From contig NZ_BDAG01000001.1 of assembly GCF_002091715.1 (NCBI RefSeq), forward strand, positions 372,001-436,000: a DNA stretch of 64,000 nucleotides. The letters are read 5' to 3'. Under the pieces are notes generated by a model. That model was not told the DNA's origin, searched no databases, and saw nothing but the letters and a program-made list of their open reading frames with translations. Shown here piece after piece: positions 24,145 to 33,929 of this stretch. The position numbers and the translations under genes are program-made. This DNA is from Pseudomonas migulae NBRC 103157 (lineage in GTDB: Bacteria; Pseudomonadota; Gammaproteobacteria; Pseudomonadales; Pseudomonadaceae). The first letter of the stretch is position 1, and the number at the start of each line of letters is the position of its first letter.

Positions 24145-24569
24145 TTCTTGACTGCCGTCTCGAGTCCTACCAGACCCACCTTCAGGTAGCCCGCGGAACG
24201 CAGGTTATCCATCACGCTCATCAGGTCGCCGTAGTCCACGCCTTTATCGGCCTGGAAGAAGATCGTCGTGTCTTTCTTGCCATGGGTTTTGGCGTCCAGA
24301 GTGGCGCCGAGTGTTTCGGGCTTCACTTCGTCTTCGCCGAGGAACAGGCGCTGGTCAGCCTTGACGCTGAGGAACACCGGTTTCTCCGGCCGTGGCGCCG
24401 GTTTGGCGCTGGAGGCGGGCAGGTCGACCTTGATGTCCACGGTGGCCAATGGCGCCGCCACCATGAAGATGATCAACAGCACCAGCATCACGTCGATGAA
24501 CGGCGTGACGTTGATTTCGTGGTTCTCGGCCAGATCGTCGTCTGCGCCTTCTTTCAAATGCAGGCCCAT
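24141..24569 (-). CDS. exbD: TonB-system proton channel protein ExbD
   Basis: A 142-residue ExbD/TolR protein. Its single membrane helix contains the proton-carrying Asp (NVTPFIDVMLVLLIIFMVAAPL), followed by a periplasmic domain. It partners with ExbB and TonB. There are six bases between exbB and exbD. Confidence 0.96.
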   Translation of the reverse strand: MGLHLKEGADDDLAENHEINVTPFIDVMLVLLIIFMVAAPLATVDIKVDLPASSAKPAPRPEKPVFLSVKADQRLFLGEDEVKPETLGATLDAKTHGKKDTTIFFQADKGVDYGDLMSVMDNLRSAGYLKVGLVGLETAVKK

Positions 24570-24575
24570 GGCCGA

Positions 24576-25529
24576 TTACCCCACTTTCACCATGTGCGGT
24601 TGCGAGCTGCGCTCAGGCTGGTGGTCGAGGTCGCGGCTGACCAGCAACAGGACTTCTGCCGAGGCGTCGGACACTTGCGCCTTGTAGCCGGCGATGGAGC
24701 GGGCGAAGACGTTGTAGATCACAACGGCTGGAATTGCAGCCACCAGGCCCAGCGCCGTGGCCAGCAGGGCTTCGGCGATGCCGGGAGCGACGACGGCGAG
24801 GTTGGTGGTCTGGGTTTTGGCGATGCCGATGAAGCTGTTCATGATGCCCCACACGGTACCGAACAGACCCACGAACGGCGCGGTGGAGCCGATGGTGGCG
24901 AGTACGCCGGTGCCGCTGCTCATGTTGCGACCGCAGGCGGCAACCAGGCGCTCGAGGCGGAAGGCTACGCGTTCCTTGATGCCTTCTTTCTCGCGGCTGT
25001 TGGTCGACAGGCGCATTTCTTCCAGCGCGTCATGAACCAGCAGGTTGGCGAGGGTGCCGGCCTTGGCGGCAGAAGCGCTGGCTTCCTTGAGGGTGGTGGC
25101 TTTTTTCAGGTGAGCGATTTCGTTGCGCAGGCGACGCTTGGCGCCCATCAGCTCGAAGCCCTTGGCGATCCAGATGGTCCAGGTGATGATCGACGCGATG
25201 GCCAGGCCGATCATCACGATTTTCACGATGATGTCGGCGTTCTGGTACATGCCCCACGGCGACAGGTCATGGGCCATGCCCAGGGAGTTGTCGGCTTCGA
25301 GGACTTGCGGAGCGTCTTCACTGGTAGTGTCGACTGCCAGGGTAGGTTCGGTAGCAGCCGGTGCGGCTTGCTCGGCTGGAGCGGGCGCGGTGGCGGCAGG
25401 GGTGGCGGGTGCTTGTGCGTCAGCGAAAGCGGCGGTTGGCGCCAGCATCAGGCTGAGCAACAGGGCAGCAACCGCGCCCCAGGCGCGAGGTCGATTGGTT
25501 GGCGAAGCGGGGAAATGATTGCGTGTCAT
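24576..25529 (-). CDS. exbB: TonB-system channel protein ExbB (long form)
   Basis: A 317-residue ExbB with an N-terminal signal-like segment (AWGAVAALLLSLMLAPTAAFADA) and an Ala/Pro-rich extension of about 90 residues before the usual three membrane helices. That is the longer form I remember from Pseudomonas. Family motifs include GSTAPFVGLFGTVWGIMNSFIGIAKTQTTNLAVVAPGIAEAL. I place the start at 25529 so that the signal peptide is N-terminal. An upstream ATG at 25592 would add 21 residues and is less convincing. Confidence 0.92.
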   Translation of the reverse strand: MTRNHFPASPTNRPRAWGAVAALLLSLMLAPTAAFADAQAPATPAATAPAPAEQAAPAATEPTLAVDTTSEDAPQVLEADNSLGMAHDLSPWGMYQNADIIVKIVMIGLAIASIITWTIWIAKGFELMGAKRRLRNEIAHLKKATTLKEASASAAKAGTLANLLVHDALEEMRLSTNSREKEGIKERVAFRLERLVAACGRNMSSGTGVLATIGSTAPFVGLFGTVWGIMNSFIGIAKTQTTNLAVVAPGIAEALLATALGLVAAIPAVVIYNVFARSIAGYKAQVSDASAEVLLLVSRDLDHQPERSSQPHMVKVG

Positions 25530-25717
25530 GCTGGCCGGACCTGAGAGAAAAAGACGGTAGATGTTCTTCCAGGCCTCGAAGGCCGAGAACAAAAGTGGTG
25601 GGCATTATTGCAAGTAATTCTTGTTAACAAAAGTAATAGAGTATCTTTTTTTCCTGCATTACTAGCCGCTCGTCCATTGTCGGCGCTAGTCTGTGGCTTT
25701 CCGATAGGAGTTTTTCG
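25530..25717. promoter_or_regulatory. Divergent intergenic region, possible iron control of exbB
   Basis: The stretch from about 25600 to 25650 is AT-rich (GCAATAAT, AATTACTTG and GTTAACAAG on the minus strand) and could contain a degenerate Fur site, as expected for TonB systems. The match to the Fur consensus is partial only. Confidence 0.3.
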
Positions 25718-26575
25718 ATGTCCGCGCCTTCTGTTTTGATCGCCGGCTGCGGTGATGTCGGCAGTCGTCTGGCCACACAATTGCTGGCTGCAGGGTGGGA
25801 GGTCCATGGCTTGCGGCGTGACGTCTCGCGCCTGCCCAAGGGAGTGATCGGTGTTGCCGGCGACTTGTTCAACAAAGACTGCCCGGAAACCTGGCCGGTT
25901 GGTGCGGTGGATTACCTGGTCTATTGCGCGGCCGCCACCGATCACGATGAAGCCGGTTACCGTGCTGCATATGTCGAGGGCTTGCAGCATGTGCTTGAGT
26001 GGCTGGACGACTACGGACAGGTGCCCAATCGCCTGCTGTTCGTTTCCAGCAGCAGTGTGTATGGCCAGCAGGAAGGCGAGTGGGTCGACGAAACATCGCC
26101 GACCATCGCTGCCGGCTATTCGGGTCGACTGATGCTCGAAGCCGAGCAGATCGCCCTCAATAGCGGCATCCCGGCGAGCATCGTGCGTTTGACCGGCATT
26201 TATGGCCCGGGCCGTGAATGGCTGCTGACTCAGGTTCGTCGCGGATACCGGGTGGCGATTGATCCACCACTGTACGGCAACCGCATTCACGCGGATGACG
26301 CGGCGGGGTTGTTGGCGTATCTGCTTGAAGCCGATCGGCGTGGTGTGGCGCTGGATGACGTTTACATCGGCGTCGACGACGCGCCTGCACCGCTGGCCGA
26401 AGTGGTGGATTGGTTGCGTGAATACCTGGGCGTGACTGAATGGGCCGAGGATGCGAGCGTGCGACGCACGGGTAGCAAACAGTGCAGTAACGCGCGGGCG
26501 AAGGCCCTGGGCTGGACCCCAAGGTACCCAAGTTATCGTGAAGGTTACGCCGCCATTCTTGAAGGGCGCTGCTGA
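25718..26575 (+). CDS. NAD(P)-binding SDR/epimerase-like protein (YeeZ-like)
   Basis: A 285-residue Rossmann-fold protein with dinucleotide motif GCGDVGSRLA (residues 10-19) and LLFVSSSSVYG. The YxxxK catalytic pair is not intact (YSGRLMLEAE), so classical dehydrogenase chemistry is doubtful. It resembles the YeeZ group of extended SDR proteins of unknown substrate. TAGGAG lies about 9 bases before the ATG. It is transcribed divergently from exbB. Confidence 0.8.
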   Translation: MSAPSVLIAGCGDVGSRLATQLLAAGWEVHGLRRDVSRLPKGVIGVAGDLFNKDCPETWPVGAVDYLVYCAAATDHDEAGYRAAYVEGLQHVLEWLDDYGQVPNRLLFVSSSSVYGQQEGEWVDETSPTIAAGYSGRLMLEAEQIALNSGIPASIVRLTGIYGPGREWLLTQVRRGYRVAIDPPLYGNRIHADDAAGLLAYLLEADRRGVALDDVYIGVDDAPAPLAEVVDWLREYLGVTEWAEDASVRRTGSKQCSNARAKALGWTPRYPSYREGYAAILEGRC

Positions 26576-26586
26576 CACTCATCACA

Positions 26587-26678
26587 CTGTAGGAGCCGGC
26601 TTGCTGGCGATGAGGCCATAACATCCAACATCTTTGTTGGCTGATACGCCTCCATCGCCAGCAAGCCGGCTCCTTCAG
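26587..26678. repeat. REPIN-like inverted pair (CCGGCTTGC type)
   Basis: CTGTAGGAGCCGGCTTGCTG and its near-perfect inverse enclose about 40 bases. It sits between convergent genes. Confidence 0.85.
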
Positions 26679-26702
26679 TTGTGTGTGGGCCTTAAGAGCT
26701 GG

Positions 26703-27443
26703 TTACTGCTTCTCGAGCAACCACTTGCGTTCACCCGGCGTGAACGATGGCATTTCGTCCGCCTGCGCGGTGTTCACGGCTTGCAGAATCTCCATTTCCT
26801 TGCCCTTGCGAGCAAAGATCCAGGTGTTGCCCTGGCCGTTCTGTTGCAGCCACATGTTGTCGTTACCACTGCTCATCGACGCGCAATCGCCCGCCAGGCA
26901 CAGTGCATAGCGATCCGCACCCGGCAGGCCGGTCACCTGGCCGTCGGCCTGGAATTGCACGGTGCTGCCTTCACCGGGGCCGCTGACGACTTTCCAGCTG
27001 CCACCCATGTAGGCCGAATACAGCGCGCGTTCGAAGCTCGCGCCCATCGGTGCGCCATCCGGCACGGGAATCAGCGCCCGGTCGAAGACCTGCTCTGGCT
27101 CATTCTCGCTGGCAGCCTGGGTCAATTGCTTGCCATCACGCTTCAGCTCGCTGGCAGAACTGCCATAAAAGTCGACTTTCCAGGCGCCGGACGCTTCGCC
27201 CAACAGCTTGCCTTCGACATTTTCAAAACCGTTGGTGTAGCGGGCCTGGCCGGCCTTGGTGTTGACGTCCCATTCCAGGTTCGGGCCATAAGCCTGGAGC
27301 GCTTCACGCAGGGGGCCGCCTTTGGACGCAGCGTCGATCGCCACCTGATTGATCCAGGTGCCGCTGATGTCACGGTCGGCAGGGTTGCTGGCACATCCGC
27401 CCAAGAGTAGGGCGACCAGCGAGAGGGCTAGCGCTTGGCGCAT
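26703..27443 (-). CDS. Hypothetical lipoprotein
   Basis: A 246-residue protein with a lipoprotein signal (LALSLVALLLGGCAS, lipobox LGGC, Cys 17). The mature part has two beta-rich segments (SGTWINQVAID ... ARYTNGFENVEGKLLGEASGAWKVDF and GGSWKVVSGPGEGSTVQFQADGQVTGLPGADRYALCLAGDC). The second is reminiscent of META/HslJ-type domains, but I am not sure of that. AAAGGA stands 6 bases before the ATG. It is probably anchored in the outer membrane. Confidence 0.75.
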   Translation of the reverse strand: MRQALALSLVALLLGGCASNPADRDISGTWINQVAIDAASKGGPLREALQAYGPNLEWDVNTKAGQARYTNGFENVEGKLLGEASGAWKVDFYGSSASELKRDGKQLTQAASENEPEQVFDRALIPVPDGAPMGASFERALYSAYMGGSWKVVSGPGEGSTVQFQADGQVTGLPGADRYALCLAGDCASMSSGNDNMWLQQNGQGNTWIFARKGKEMEILQAVNTAQADEMPSFTPGERKWLLEKQ

Positions 27444-27497
27444 GGTGGAATCCTTTCAAGACAGAATCGGCGCAGCCCTGGGACTGCGCCGGACGTA

Positions 27498-27878
27498 TTA
27501 CTCGATGACCAGAATGGCATCCATTTCAACCTGCGAACCCTTTGGCAGGGCGGCTACGCCGATGGCGGCGCGGGCAGGGTAGGGTTGGTCAAAGTACTTG
27601 CCCATGATCTCGTTGACCTTGGCGAAGTGGCTCAGGTCGGTGAGGAAGATGTTCAGTTTGACGATGTCCTTGAACGAACCGCCAGCGGCTTCGGCCACGG
27701 CTTTCAGGTTTTCGAACACCTGAACGGTCTGGGCTTCGAAGCCTTCAACCAGTTCCATGGTTTTTGGGTCCAGAGGAATCTGACCGGACATATAAACGGT
27801 GTTACCCGCCTTGATCGCCTGGGAATATGTACCGATGGCGGCCGGGGCTTTGTCGCTGGTGATAACAGTCTTGGTCAT
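27498..27878 (-). CDS. ridA: RidA-family enamine/imine deaminase
   Basis: A 126-residue RidA (YjgF/YER057c) protein, which hydrolyses reactive enamines such as 2-aminoacrylate. Motifs include [24 protein letters not shown] and [23 protein letters not shown] with the conserved Arg (R105-equivalent). The start at 27878 has AAGGAG upstream. It lies 25 bases after spoT in the same direction. A second RidA-type gene is at 56274. Confidence 0.93.
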   Translation of the reverse strand: MTKTVITSDKAPAAIGTYSQAIKAGNTVYMSGQIPLDPKTMELVEGFEAQTVQVFENLKAVAEAAGGSFKDIVKLNIFLTDLSHFAKVNEIMGKYFDQPYPARAAIGVAALPKGSQVEMDAILVIE

Positions 27879-27903
27879 GAATGACTCCTTGTAATAGGTT
27901 GGC

Positions 27904-30009
27904 TTAGGCACGCATGCGGGTGATGCGAATCACCCCGGTCAGTGCGCGCAGTTTCTTGATCACGCGGGCCAGATGCACGCGGTCGTGCACGCTGACCACC
28001 AGTTGGACCACGCTGATGCGACCGTCGCGTTCGTCCATGCTGATTTTTTCGATATTGCCGTCGGCCGCGTTGACGCTGCTGGCCAACAGAGCGATCAAGC
28101 CGCGCTGATGTTCCAGCTCGACGCGCAGCTCGACGTTGAATTCGCCGGTGACATCCTTGGCCCACGAGAGCTGGATGCATTTTTCCGGGTTGTGGCGGAT
28201 TTCGCTGATGTTGCGGCAGTTGTCCAGGTGCACGACCATGCCTTTACCCGCGGACAAATGACCGACAATCGGGTCGCCCGGGATCGGTGTGCAGCATTTG
28301 GCGTAACTGAGGACCAGGCCTTCGGTGCCGCGAATCGCCAACGGCCCTTCCGCGCTTGGCAATTGTTCCCCTTCGCCGAGCAGGCGGCGGGCGACCACGT
28401 AAGCCATGCGATTGCCCAGGCCGATGTCTTCGAGCAGGTCTTCGATCAGTTCGAGGCGGTACTCGGTGAGCATCGCCTTGACGCGCTCGGCCGGGACTTT
28501 TTCCAGCGAGCTGTCGAAGCCATTCAGCACTTTGTTCAGCAGGCGTTCGCCCAGGCTGATGGATTCGGAGCGGCGTTGCAGTTTCAGCGCATGGCGGATA
28601 TGGGTCCGCGCCTTGCCGGTGACCACGAAATTGAGCCACGCCGGGTTTGGCCGCGCACCGGGTGCGCTGACGATCTCGACCGTGGAGCCGCTTTGCAGCG
28701 GTTCGGACAGCGGTGCGAGGCGACGATTGATCCGACAGGCAATGCAGCTGTTGCCGACGTCTGTGTGGACCGCGTAAGCGAAATCGACCGCCGTGGAGCC
28801 TTTGGGCAGCTCCATGATCCGGCCTTTGGGTGTGAACACGTAGACCTCGTCCGGGAACAGGTCGATCTTCACGCTCTCGATGAATTCCAGCGAGTTGCCG
28901 GCGCGTTGCTGCATCTCCAGCACGCCTTTGACCCACTGGCGGGCGCGGGCGTGAGTGCCTTTGGGCTGCTCGTCACCGCTGGATTTGTACAGCCAATGGG
29001 CGGCGATGCCGTTGTTGGCCATCTCTTCCATTTCGCGGGTGCGGATCTGGATTTCGATCGGAACACCGTGCATGCCGAACAGCGTGGTGTGCAGCGACTG
29101 ATAGCCGTTGGCCTTGGGGATCGCGATGTAATCCTTGAAGCGACCCGGCAACGGTTTGTACAAATTATGCACAGCACCCAGCACGCGATAGCAGGTATCG
29201 ACCTTGTCGACGATGATCCGGAACGCGTAGACGTCCATGATCTCGTTGAAGGCCCGACGCTTGCCGCGCATTTTCTTGTAGATGCCGTAGAGGTGTTTCT
29301 GACGACCGCTGACCTCGCCCTGAATGCCGTCGATGGCCAGGCAGTGGCTGAGGGACTCTTCGATCTTGTTGACGATTTCCTTGCGGTTGCCCCGGGCGCG
29401 CTTGACCGCCTGGTTGATCCGCGCGGAGCGCATCGGGTGCATCGCCTTGAAGCCGAGGTCTTCGAATTCTATGCGGATGGCGTGCATGCCCAGCCGGTTG
29501 GCGATGGGCGCATAGATTTCCAGGGTTTCTTTGGCGATCCGTCGGCGTTTTTCGCCAGACAGGACTTCCAGCGTGCGCATGTTGTGCAGGCGGTCGGCGA
29601 GCTTGACCAGGATCACGCGAATATCGCGCGCCATGGCCATGGCCATTTTCTGGAAGTTTTCGGCCTGGGCTTCGGCTTTGGTCTCGAAGTTCATCTGGGT
29701 CAGCTTGCTGACGCCATCGACCAGTTCGGCCACGGTTTCGCCGAACTGCGCTTGCAGCGCTTCCTTGGCGATACCGGTGTCTTCGATCACGTCATGCAGC
29801 ATCGCAGCCATCAAGCTCTGATGGTCCATGTGCATGTCGGCAAGAATATTCGCCACCGCAAGAGGATGCGTGACGTACGCCTCACCGCTACGGCGGCGTT
29901 GGCCGTCGTGAGCTTGTTCGGCGTAGAAGTACGCTCGGCGGACCAGATTGACCTGGTCCTTGCCGAGGTAGGTCGATAAGCGATCGGCGAGGGCGTCTAT
30001 GCTCGGCAT
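27904..30009 (-). CDS. spoT: Bifunctional (p)ppGpp synthetase/hydrolase SpoT
   Basis: A 701-residue Rel/SpoT protein. The order is the HD hydrolase ([32 protein letters not shown]), the synthetase ([41 protein letters not shown]), the TGS domain ([28 protein letters not shown]) and a C-terminal ACT domain. The intact HDxxED motif supports hydrolase activity. The gene follows rpoZ, as in enterics and pseudomonads. Confidence 0.97.
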   Translation of the reverse strand: MPSIDALADRLSTYLGKDQVNLVRRAYFYAEQAHDGQRRRSGEAYVTHPLAVANILADMHMDHQSLMAAMLHDVIEDTGIAKEALQAQFGETVAELVDGVSKLTQMNFETKAEAQAENFQKMAMAMARDIRVILVKLADRLHNMRTLEVLSGEKRRRIAKETLEIYAPIANRLGMHAIRIEFEDLGFKAMHPMRSARINQAVKRARGNRKEIVNKIEESLSHCLAIDGIQGEVSGRQKHLYGIYKKMRGKRRAFNEIMDVYAFRIIVDKVDTCYRVLGAVHNLYKPLPGRFKDYIAIPKANGYQSLHTTLFGMHGVPIEIQIRTREMEEMANNGIAAHWLYKSSGDEQPKGTHARARQWVKGVLEMQQRAGNSLEFIESVKIDLFPDEVYVFTPKGRIMELPKGSTAVDFAYAVHTDVGNSCIACRINRRLAPLSEPLQSGSTVEIVSAPGARPNPAWLNFVVTGKARTHIRHALKLQRRSESISLGERLLNKVLNGFDSSLEKVPAERVKAMLTEYRLELIEDLLEDIGLGNRMAYVVARRLLGEGEQLPSAEGPLAIRGTEGLVLSYAKCCTPIPGDPIVGHLSAGKGMVVHLDNCRNISEIRHNPEKCIQLSWAKDVTGEFNVELRVELEHQRGLIALLASSVNAADGNIEKISMDERDGRISVVQLVVSVHDRVHLARVIKKLRALTGVIRITRMRA

Positions 30010-30065
30010 GATGAAACCTGCCGTTCGCTGTGACCCCGCGCCGTGCTACGTCGACCAGGCATGGC

Positions 30066-30329
30066 TTAGACGGCCTCGTTGGACTCGTCCTCGAACGCTG
30101 CGAACAGCGGTTCGTCTTCGACGATTTCAGCATTGGCGATGAACTCGTAGCTCATCAGGCCTTCAGCGATTTCACGCAGCGCTACGACGGTAGGCTTGTC
30201 GTTTTCCCACTGAACCAGGGGCTCTTTGCCGCCGGTGGCCAGTTGACGGGCACGCTTGGTAGAGAGCATGACCAGCTCAAAGCGGTTTTCCACGTGTTCT
30301 AGGCAATCTTCAACGGTTACGCGGGCCAT
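30066..30329 (-). CDS. rpoZ: RNA polymerase omega subunit
   Basis: An 87-residue omega subunit ([30 protein letters not shown] ... [15 protein letters not shown]). It assists RNA polymerase assembly and ppGpp binding. The start is at 30329. It lies between gmk and spoT in the classic gmk-rpoZ-spoT order. Confidence 0.96.
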   Translation of the reverse strand: MARVTVEDCLEHVENRFELVMLSTKRARQLATGGKEPLVQWENDKPTVVALREIAEGLMSYEFIANAEIVEDEPLFAAFEDESNEAV

Positions 30330-30497
30330 GGTATTCCTCGGAGCGAATGCAATATGCGCGCTGCCCGGTTGGGCGAGCGGACTCAACAGTTTAAAAAATC
30401 ACCAGCGATTAGGGAAGCGCTGATTTTTTGACCAGGCCCTTCAACGCGCTGCAAGTACCAATGTAAAGCCCTTGCAGCGGTTTTGGGAAGAGCTGTT

Positions 30498-31130
<633 letters not shown>

Positions 31131-31994
31131 TTACTCAATATTCTGCACTTGTTCGCGCATCTGCTCGATCAACACTTTGAGGTTGACCGCTGCCTGTGTG
31201 CTGCGCGGGTCGAAGGCTTTGGAGCCCAGTGTGTTGGCTTCGCGGTTGAGTTCCTGCATCAGGAAGTCCAGGCGCCGACCGGCAGCGCCACCGGACTTGA
31301 GCACCCGGCGAACTTCGATGATGTGAGTGCTCAGGCGATCCAGTTCTTCGGCGACGTCGCTCTTCTGAGCGAGCATGACCATTTCCTGTTCCAGGCGTTG
31401 CGGGTCCATCTCGGCTTTCATGTCGGCGAAGCGGTCGAGGACTTTCTGGCGCTGGGTGGCAAGCATCTGCGGGACCAGTTCGCGCAGGGTCACCACGTCT
31501 TCTTCAATGGAGGTCAGGCGATCATCGATCAACCGTGCCAGCTCCGCGCCTTCGCGCTCGCGACCGGCCTTGAGTTCTTTCAGGCCTTCGTTGAACAGTG
31601 ACAGAGCTTCGGCATTCAAGGCTTGCGGGTCGGTGGCGTCGCCGACCAGTACGCCGGGCCAGGCCAACACTTCCAGCGGGTTCAGCGCCGCCGGATTCTT
31701 GATCAGGCTGGCGATGGTCTCGGCGGCTGCAACCAGTTGCGCGGCGCGCTCGCGATCCACTTGCAGGGGTTTGTCGGTGTTTTCTTCGGTGAAGCGCAGG
31801 GTGCACTCGAGTTTGCCTCGGGAGATGCCCTGACGCAGTGCCTCGCGGACCGCGCCTTCGAGGTCGCGAAACGACTCGGGCAGGCGCAAGTGCGGTTCCA
31901 GGTAGCGGCTGTTGACCGAGCGCAATTCCCAGCTCAGGGTGCCTTGGGCGCCGGCTTTTTCGACGCGGGCGAAGGCGGTCATGCTGTGCACCAT
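31131..31994 (-). CDS. yicC: YicC-family endoribonuclease
   Basis: A 287-residue YicC/YloC protein (MVHSMTAFARVEKAGAQGTLSWELRSVNSRYLE; C-terminal KSGGAAGRRLDFLMQELNREANTLGSKA). Members are reported as endoribonucleases acting on small RNAs and mRNAs. The start at 31994 has GAGG 7 bases upstream. It is divergent from rph, as in other gammaproteobacteria. Confidence 0.93.
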   Translation of the reverse strand: MVHSMTAFARVEKAGAQGTLSWELRSVNSRYLEPHLRLPESFRDLEGAVREALRQGISRGKLECTLRFTEENTDKPLQVDRERAAQLVAAAETIASLIKNPAALNPLEVLAWPGVLVGDATDPQALNAEALSLFNEGLKELKAGREREGAELARLIDDRLTSIEEDVVTLRELVPQMLATQRQKVLDRFADMKAEMDPQRLEQEMVMLAQKSDVAEELDRLSTHIIEVRRVLKSGGAAGRRLDFLMQELNREANTLGSKAFDPRSTQAAVNLKVLIEQMREQVQNIE

Positions 31995-32232
31995 GGAGGT
32001 ACCTCGCAATGCAGGTTCATGCGTTACCAAAGGTTTCGCAGACCCGATCTATATGAATTAAAGCCAAGAGGCAGCAAAGGCGCAGGATTGTAGCGCAGTG
32101 GGGCGGATGCGCCCAAACACACGGTGTGACAAAGGGCTGCAGGCCGTCGGTTAGGCGCTGTTCCAGGCTCAAGCCAGGGCCTTCAATCGTCGGGCGGATT
32201 TTTTAGAAGTGCCCAGGCTCGACGCGCGGCTC

Positions 32233-32238
32233 TATAAT
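32233..32238 (+). promoter_or_regulatory. -10 element of the rph promoter
   Basis: TATAAT lies 38 bases before the rph start codon. The spaced -35 position is weak (near 32210-32215). Confidence 0.55.
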
Positions 32239-32275
32239 GCTCGGCAGTTTTCCGTCCCCCGTACAGGTATTCCCT

Positions 32276-32998
32276 ATGAAACGTCCAAGTGGTCGCGCTG
32301 CCGATCAGCTCCGCTCGATCCGCATTACCCGCAACTACACCAAACACGCCGAGGGATCCGTACTGGTCGAGTTCGGTGATACCAAAGTCATCTGCACCGT
32401 CAGCGTCGAAAACGGCGTACCGCGTTTCCTCAAAGGCCAGGGCCAGGGTTGGTTGACTGCCGAATACGGCATGCTGCCGCGCGCCACCGGCGAGCGTAAC
32501 CAGCGTGAAGCAAGTCGCGGCAAGCAAGGCGGCCGGACCCTGGAAATCCAGCGTCTGATCGGTCGTTCGCTGCGCGCTTCGCTGGACATGTCCAAGCTGG
32601 GCGACGTCACCCTGTACGTCGACTGCGATGTGATCCAGGCAGATGGCGGCACCCGCACCGCGTCCATCACCGGCGCCATGGTTGCGCTGGTCGACGCCTT
32701 GAAAGTGATCAAGAAGCGTGGCGGCCTGAAAGGTGGCGACCCGCTCAAGCAAATGATCGCGGCCGTTTCGGTCGGCATGTATCAGGGCGAACCTGTGCTC
32801 GACCTCGACTACCTGGAAGACTCGGCTGCCGAGACCGACCTGAACGTGGTCATGACCAGCACCGGTGGCTTCATCGAAGTCCAGGGCACTGCCGAAGGCG
32901 CGCCGTTCCAGCCTGAAGAGTTGACCGCTATGCTGGAATTGGCGAAGAAAGGCATGAGCGAAATCTTCGAACTGCAGAAGGCTGCACTGGCCGACTGA
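32276..32998 (+). CDS. rph: Ribonuclease PH
   Basis: A 240-residue phosphorolytic 3'-to-5' exoribonuclease that trims tRNA precursors. Motifs include [56 protein letters not shown] and [19 protein letters not shown]. It has full length, unlike the frameshifted K-12 gene. The ATG 32276 start is followed by the conserved N-terminus, and the upstream in-frame ATG at 32237 overlaps the promoter. Confidence 0.97.
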   Translation: MKRPSGRAADQLRSIRITRNYTKHAEGSVLVEFGDTKVICTVSVENGVPRFLKGQGQGWLTAEYGMLPRATGERNQREASRGKQGGRTLEIQRLIGRSLRASLDMSKLGDVTLYVDCDVIQADGGTRTASITGAMVALVDALKVIKKRGGLKGGDPLKQMIAAVSVGMYQGEPVLDLDYLEDSAAETDLNVVMTSTGGFIEVQGTAEGAPFQPEELTAMLELAKKGMSEIFELQKAALAD

Positions 32999-33027
32999 CC
33001 GGAACCAATCCAGGCAAGGAGGACATC

Positions 33028-33396
33028 ATGAGTGACGAGCAAGAGCTGCTTCCCGTCCCGAGCAAAGAAGTTCGGCAGTGGGCGATGTTTTGTCACCTGT
33101 CCGCCTTGCTGGGGATATGGATTCCGTTCGGTACGCTGATCGGCCCGCTGATTCTCTGGCAGATGAAGCGCGAGATGGACCCGTTTGTCGATGCGCAGGG
33201 CAAGGAGGCGCTGAACTTCCAGATCACCGTCGCCATTGCCTCCGCCATCTGCTTCTTGCTGATGGTGGTGATCATCGGGTTTTTCCTGTTTGGTCTGGTG
33301 GCGATTGGTGCGTTGGTGTTGACGATCATTGCGGGCGTGAAAGCCAATGAGGGTGTGCCGTACCGGTATCCGTTCACGTGGCGGTTGATCAAGTAG
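33028..33396 (+). CDS. DUF4870 (Tic20-like) membrane protein
   Basis: A 122-residue protein with AGGAGG just before the ATG. It has the DUF4870 layout: a short charged N-terminus, MFCHLSALLGIWIPFGTLIGPLILW, the conserved DAQGKEALNFQ, and two further helices (AIASAICFLLMVVIIGFFLF, VAIGALVLTIIAGVKANEGVPYRYPF). Function is unknown. It follows rph by 29 bases and may share its transcript. Confidence 0.85.
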   Translation: MSDEQELLPVPSKEVRQWAMFCHLSALLGIWIPFGTLIGPLILWQMKREMDPFVDAQGKEALNFQITVAIASAICFLLMVVIIGFFLFGLVAIGALVLTIIAGVKANEGVPYRYPFTWRLIK

Positions 33397-33414
33397 CGAG
33401 CAGTGTGTAACTCG

Positions 33415-33505
33415 TGTGGGAGCGGGCTTGCTCGCGAAAGCGGTATGTCAGTCGACATCGTCGTCGGATGACACACCGTTTTCGCGAGCAAGCCCGCTCC
33501 CACAT
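33415..33505. repeat. REPIN-like inverted pair (GCGGGCTTGC type)
   Basis: TGTGGGAGCGGGCTTGCTCG and its inverse sit about 40 bases apart, with complementary inner sequence (GTCGACATCGTCG region). Confidence 0.9.
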
Positions 33506-33929
33506 TGAAGTATCAGTGCGCATGACAATATCGACAGTCATCAGGCTTTGTGCAAAACGCAGTTCACCGAAACTTGTAATTAATTACCCTGCCTTGTAGG
33601 AATTTTCTTTTTAAAAGTTAGAACTTTCCCTCGCCCTAAAAGCTGAATGCCTGACAGCCTAAGCCACTGTTCAGATTCTCACTTGTACAATTTTTTCCTA
33701 CACGTCTAGTCACAACTACACAGCCTCAGCGCGGTGTATGAGCTTGGCAATGAGACTTCGCGGTTGATAAAGTTGCCCCAAGTAATATTCCTTCAGAAAT
33801 ATTTCGATATATTCAGACCATTGAAGGTCCTTGAATTTAAAGCAAGTCAGTGTTGAGAAGATCAACCTGTTCAAGTGGCGTGTCCAGGTAAAAAGTTCGC
33901 CCCTGAATACATATCAAAGAACAATGCCT
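33506..33929. other. AT-rich gene-free stretch before gltS
   Basis: About 420 bases, unusually AT-rich for this genome (TTTTCTTTTTAAAAG, AAATATTTCGATATATTC), and without a credible gene. The gltS frame stays open back to 33831, but the family N-terminus begins at 33930. It presumably contains the gltS promoter and a long leader. Confidence 0.5.

Noticed and set aside
33415..33505. Paired repeats considered as CRISPR or IS ends
   Set aside because: Each locus has one inverted pair, not a regular array, and there is no transposase between. They fit REPIN-like elements.
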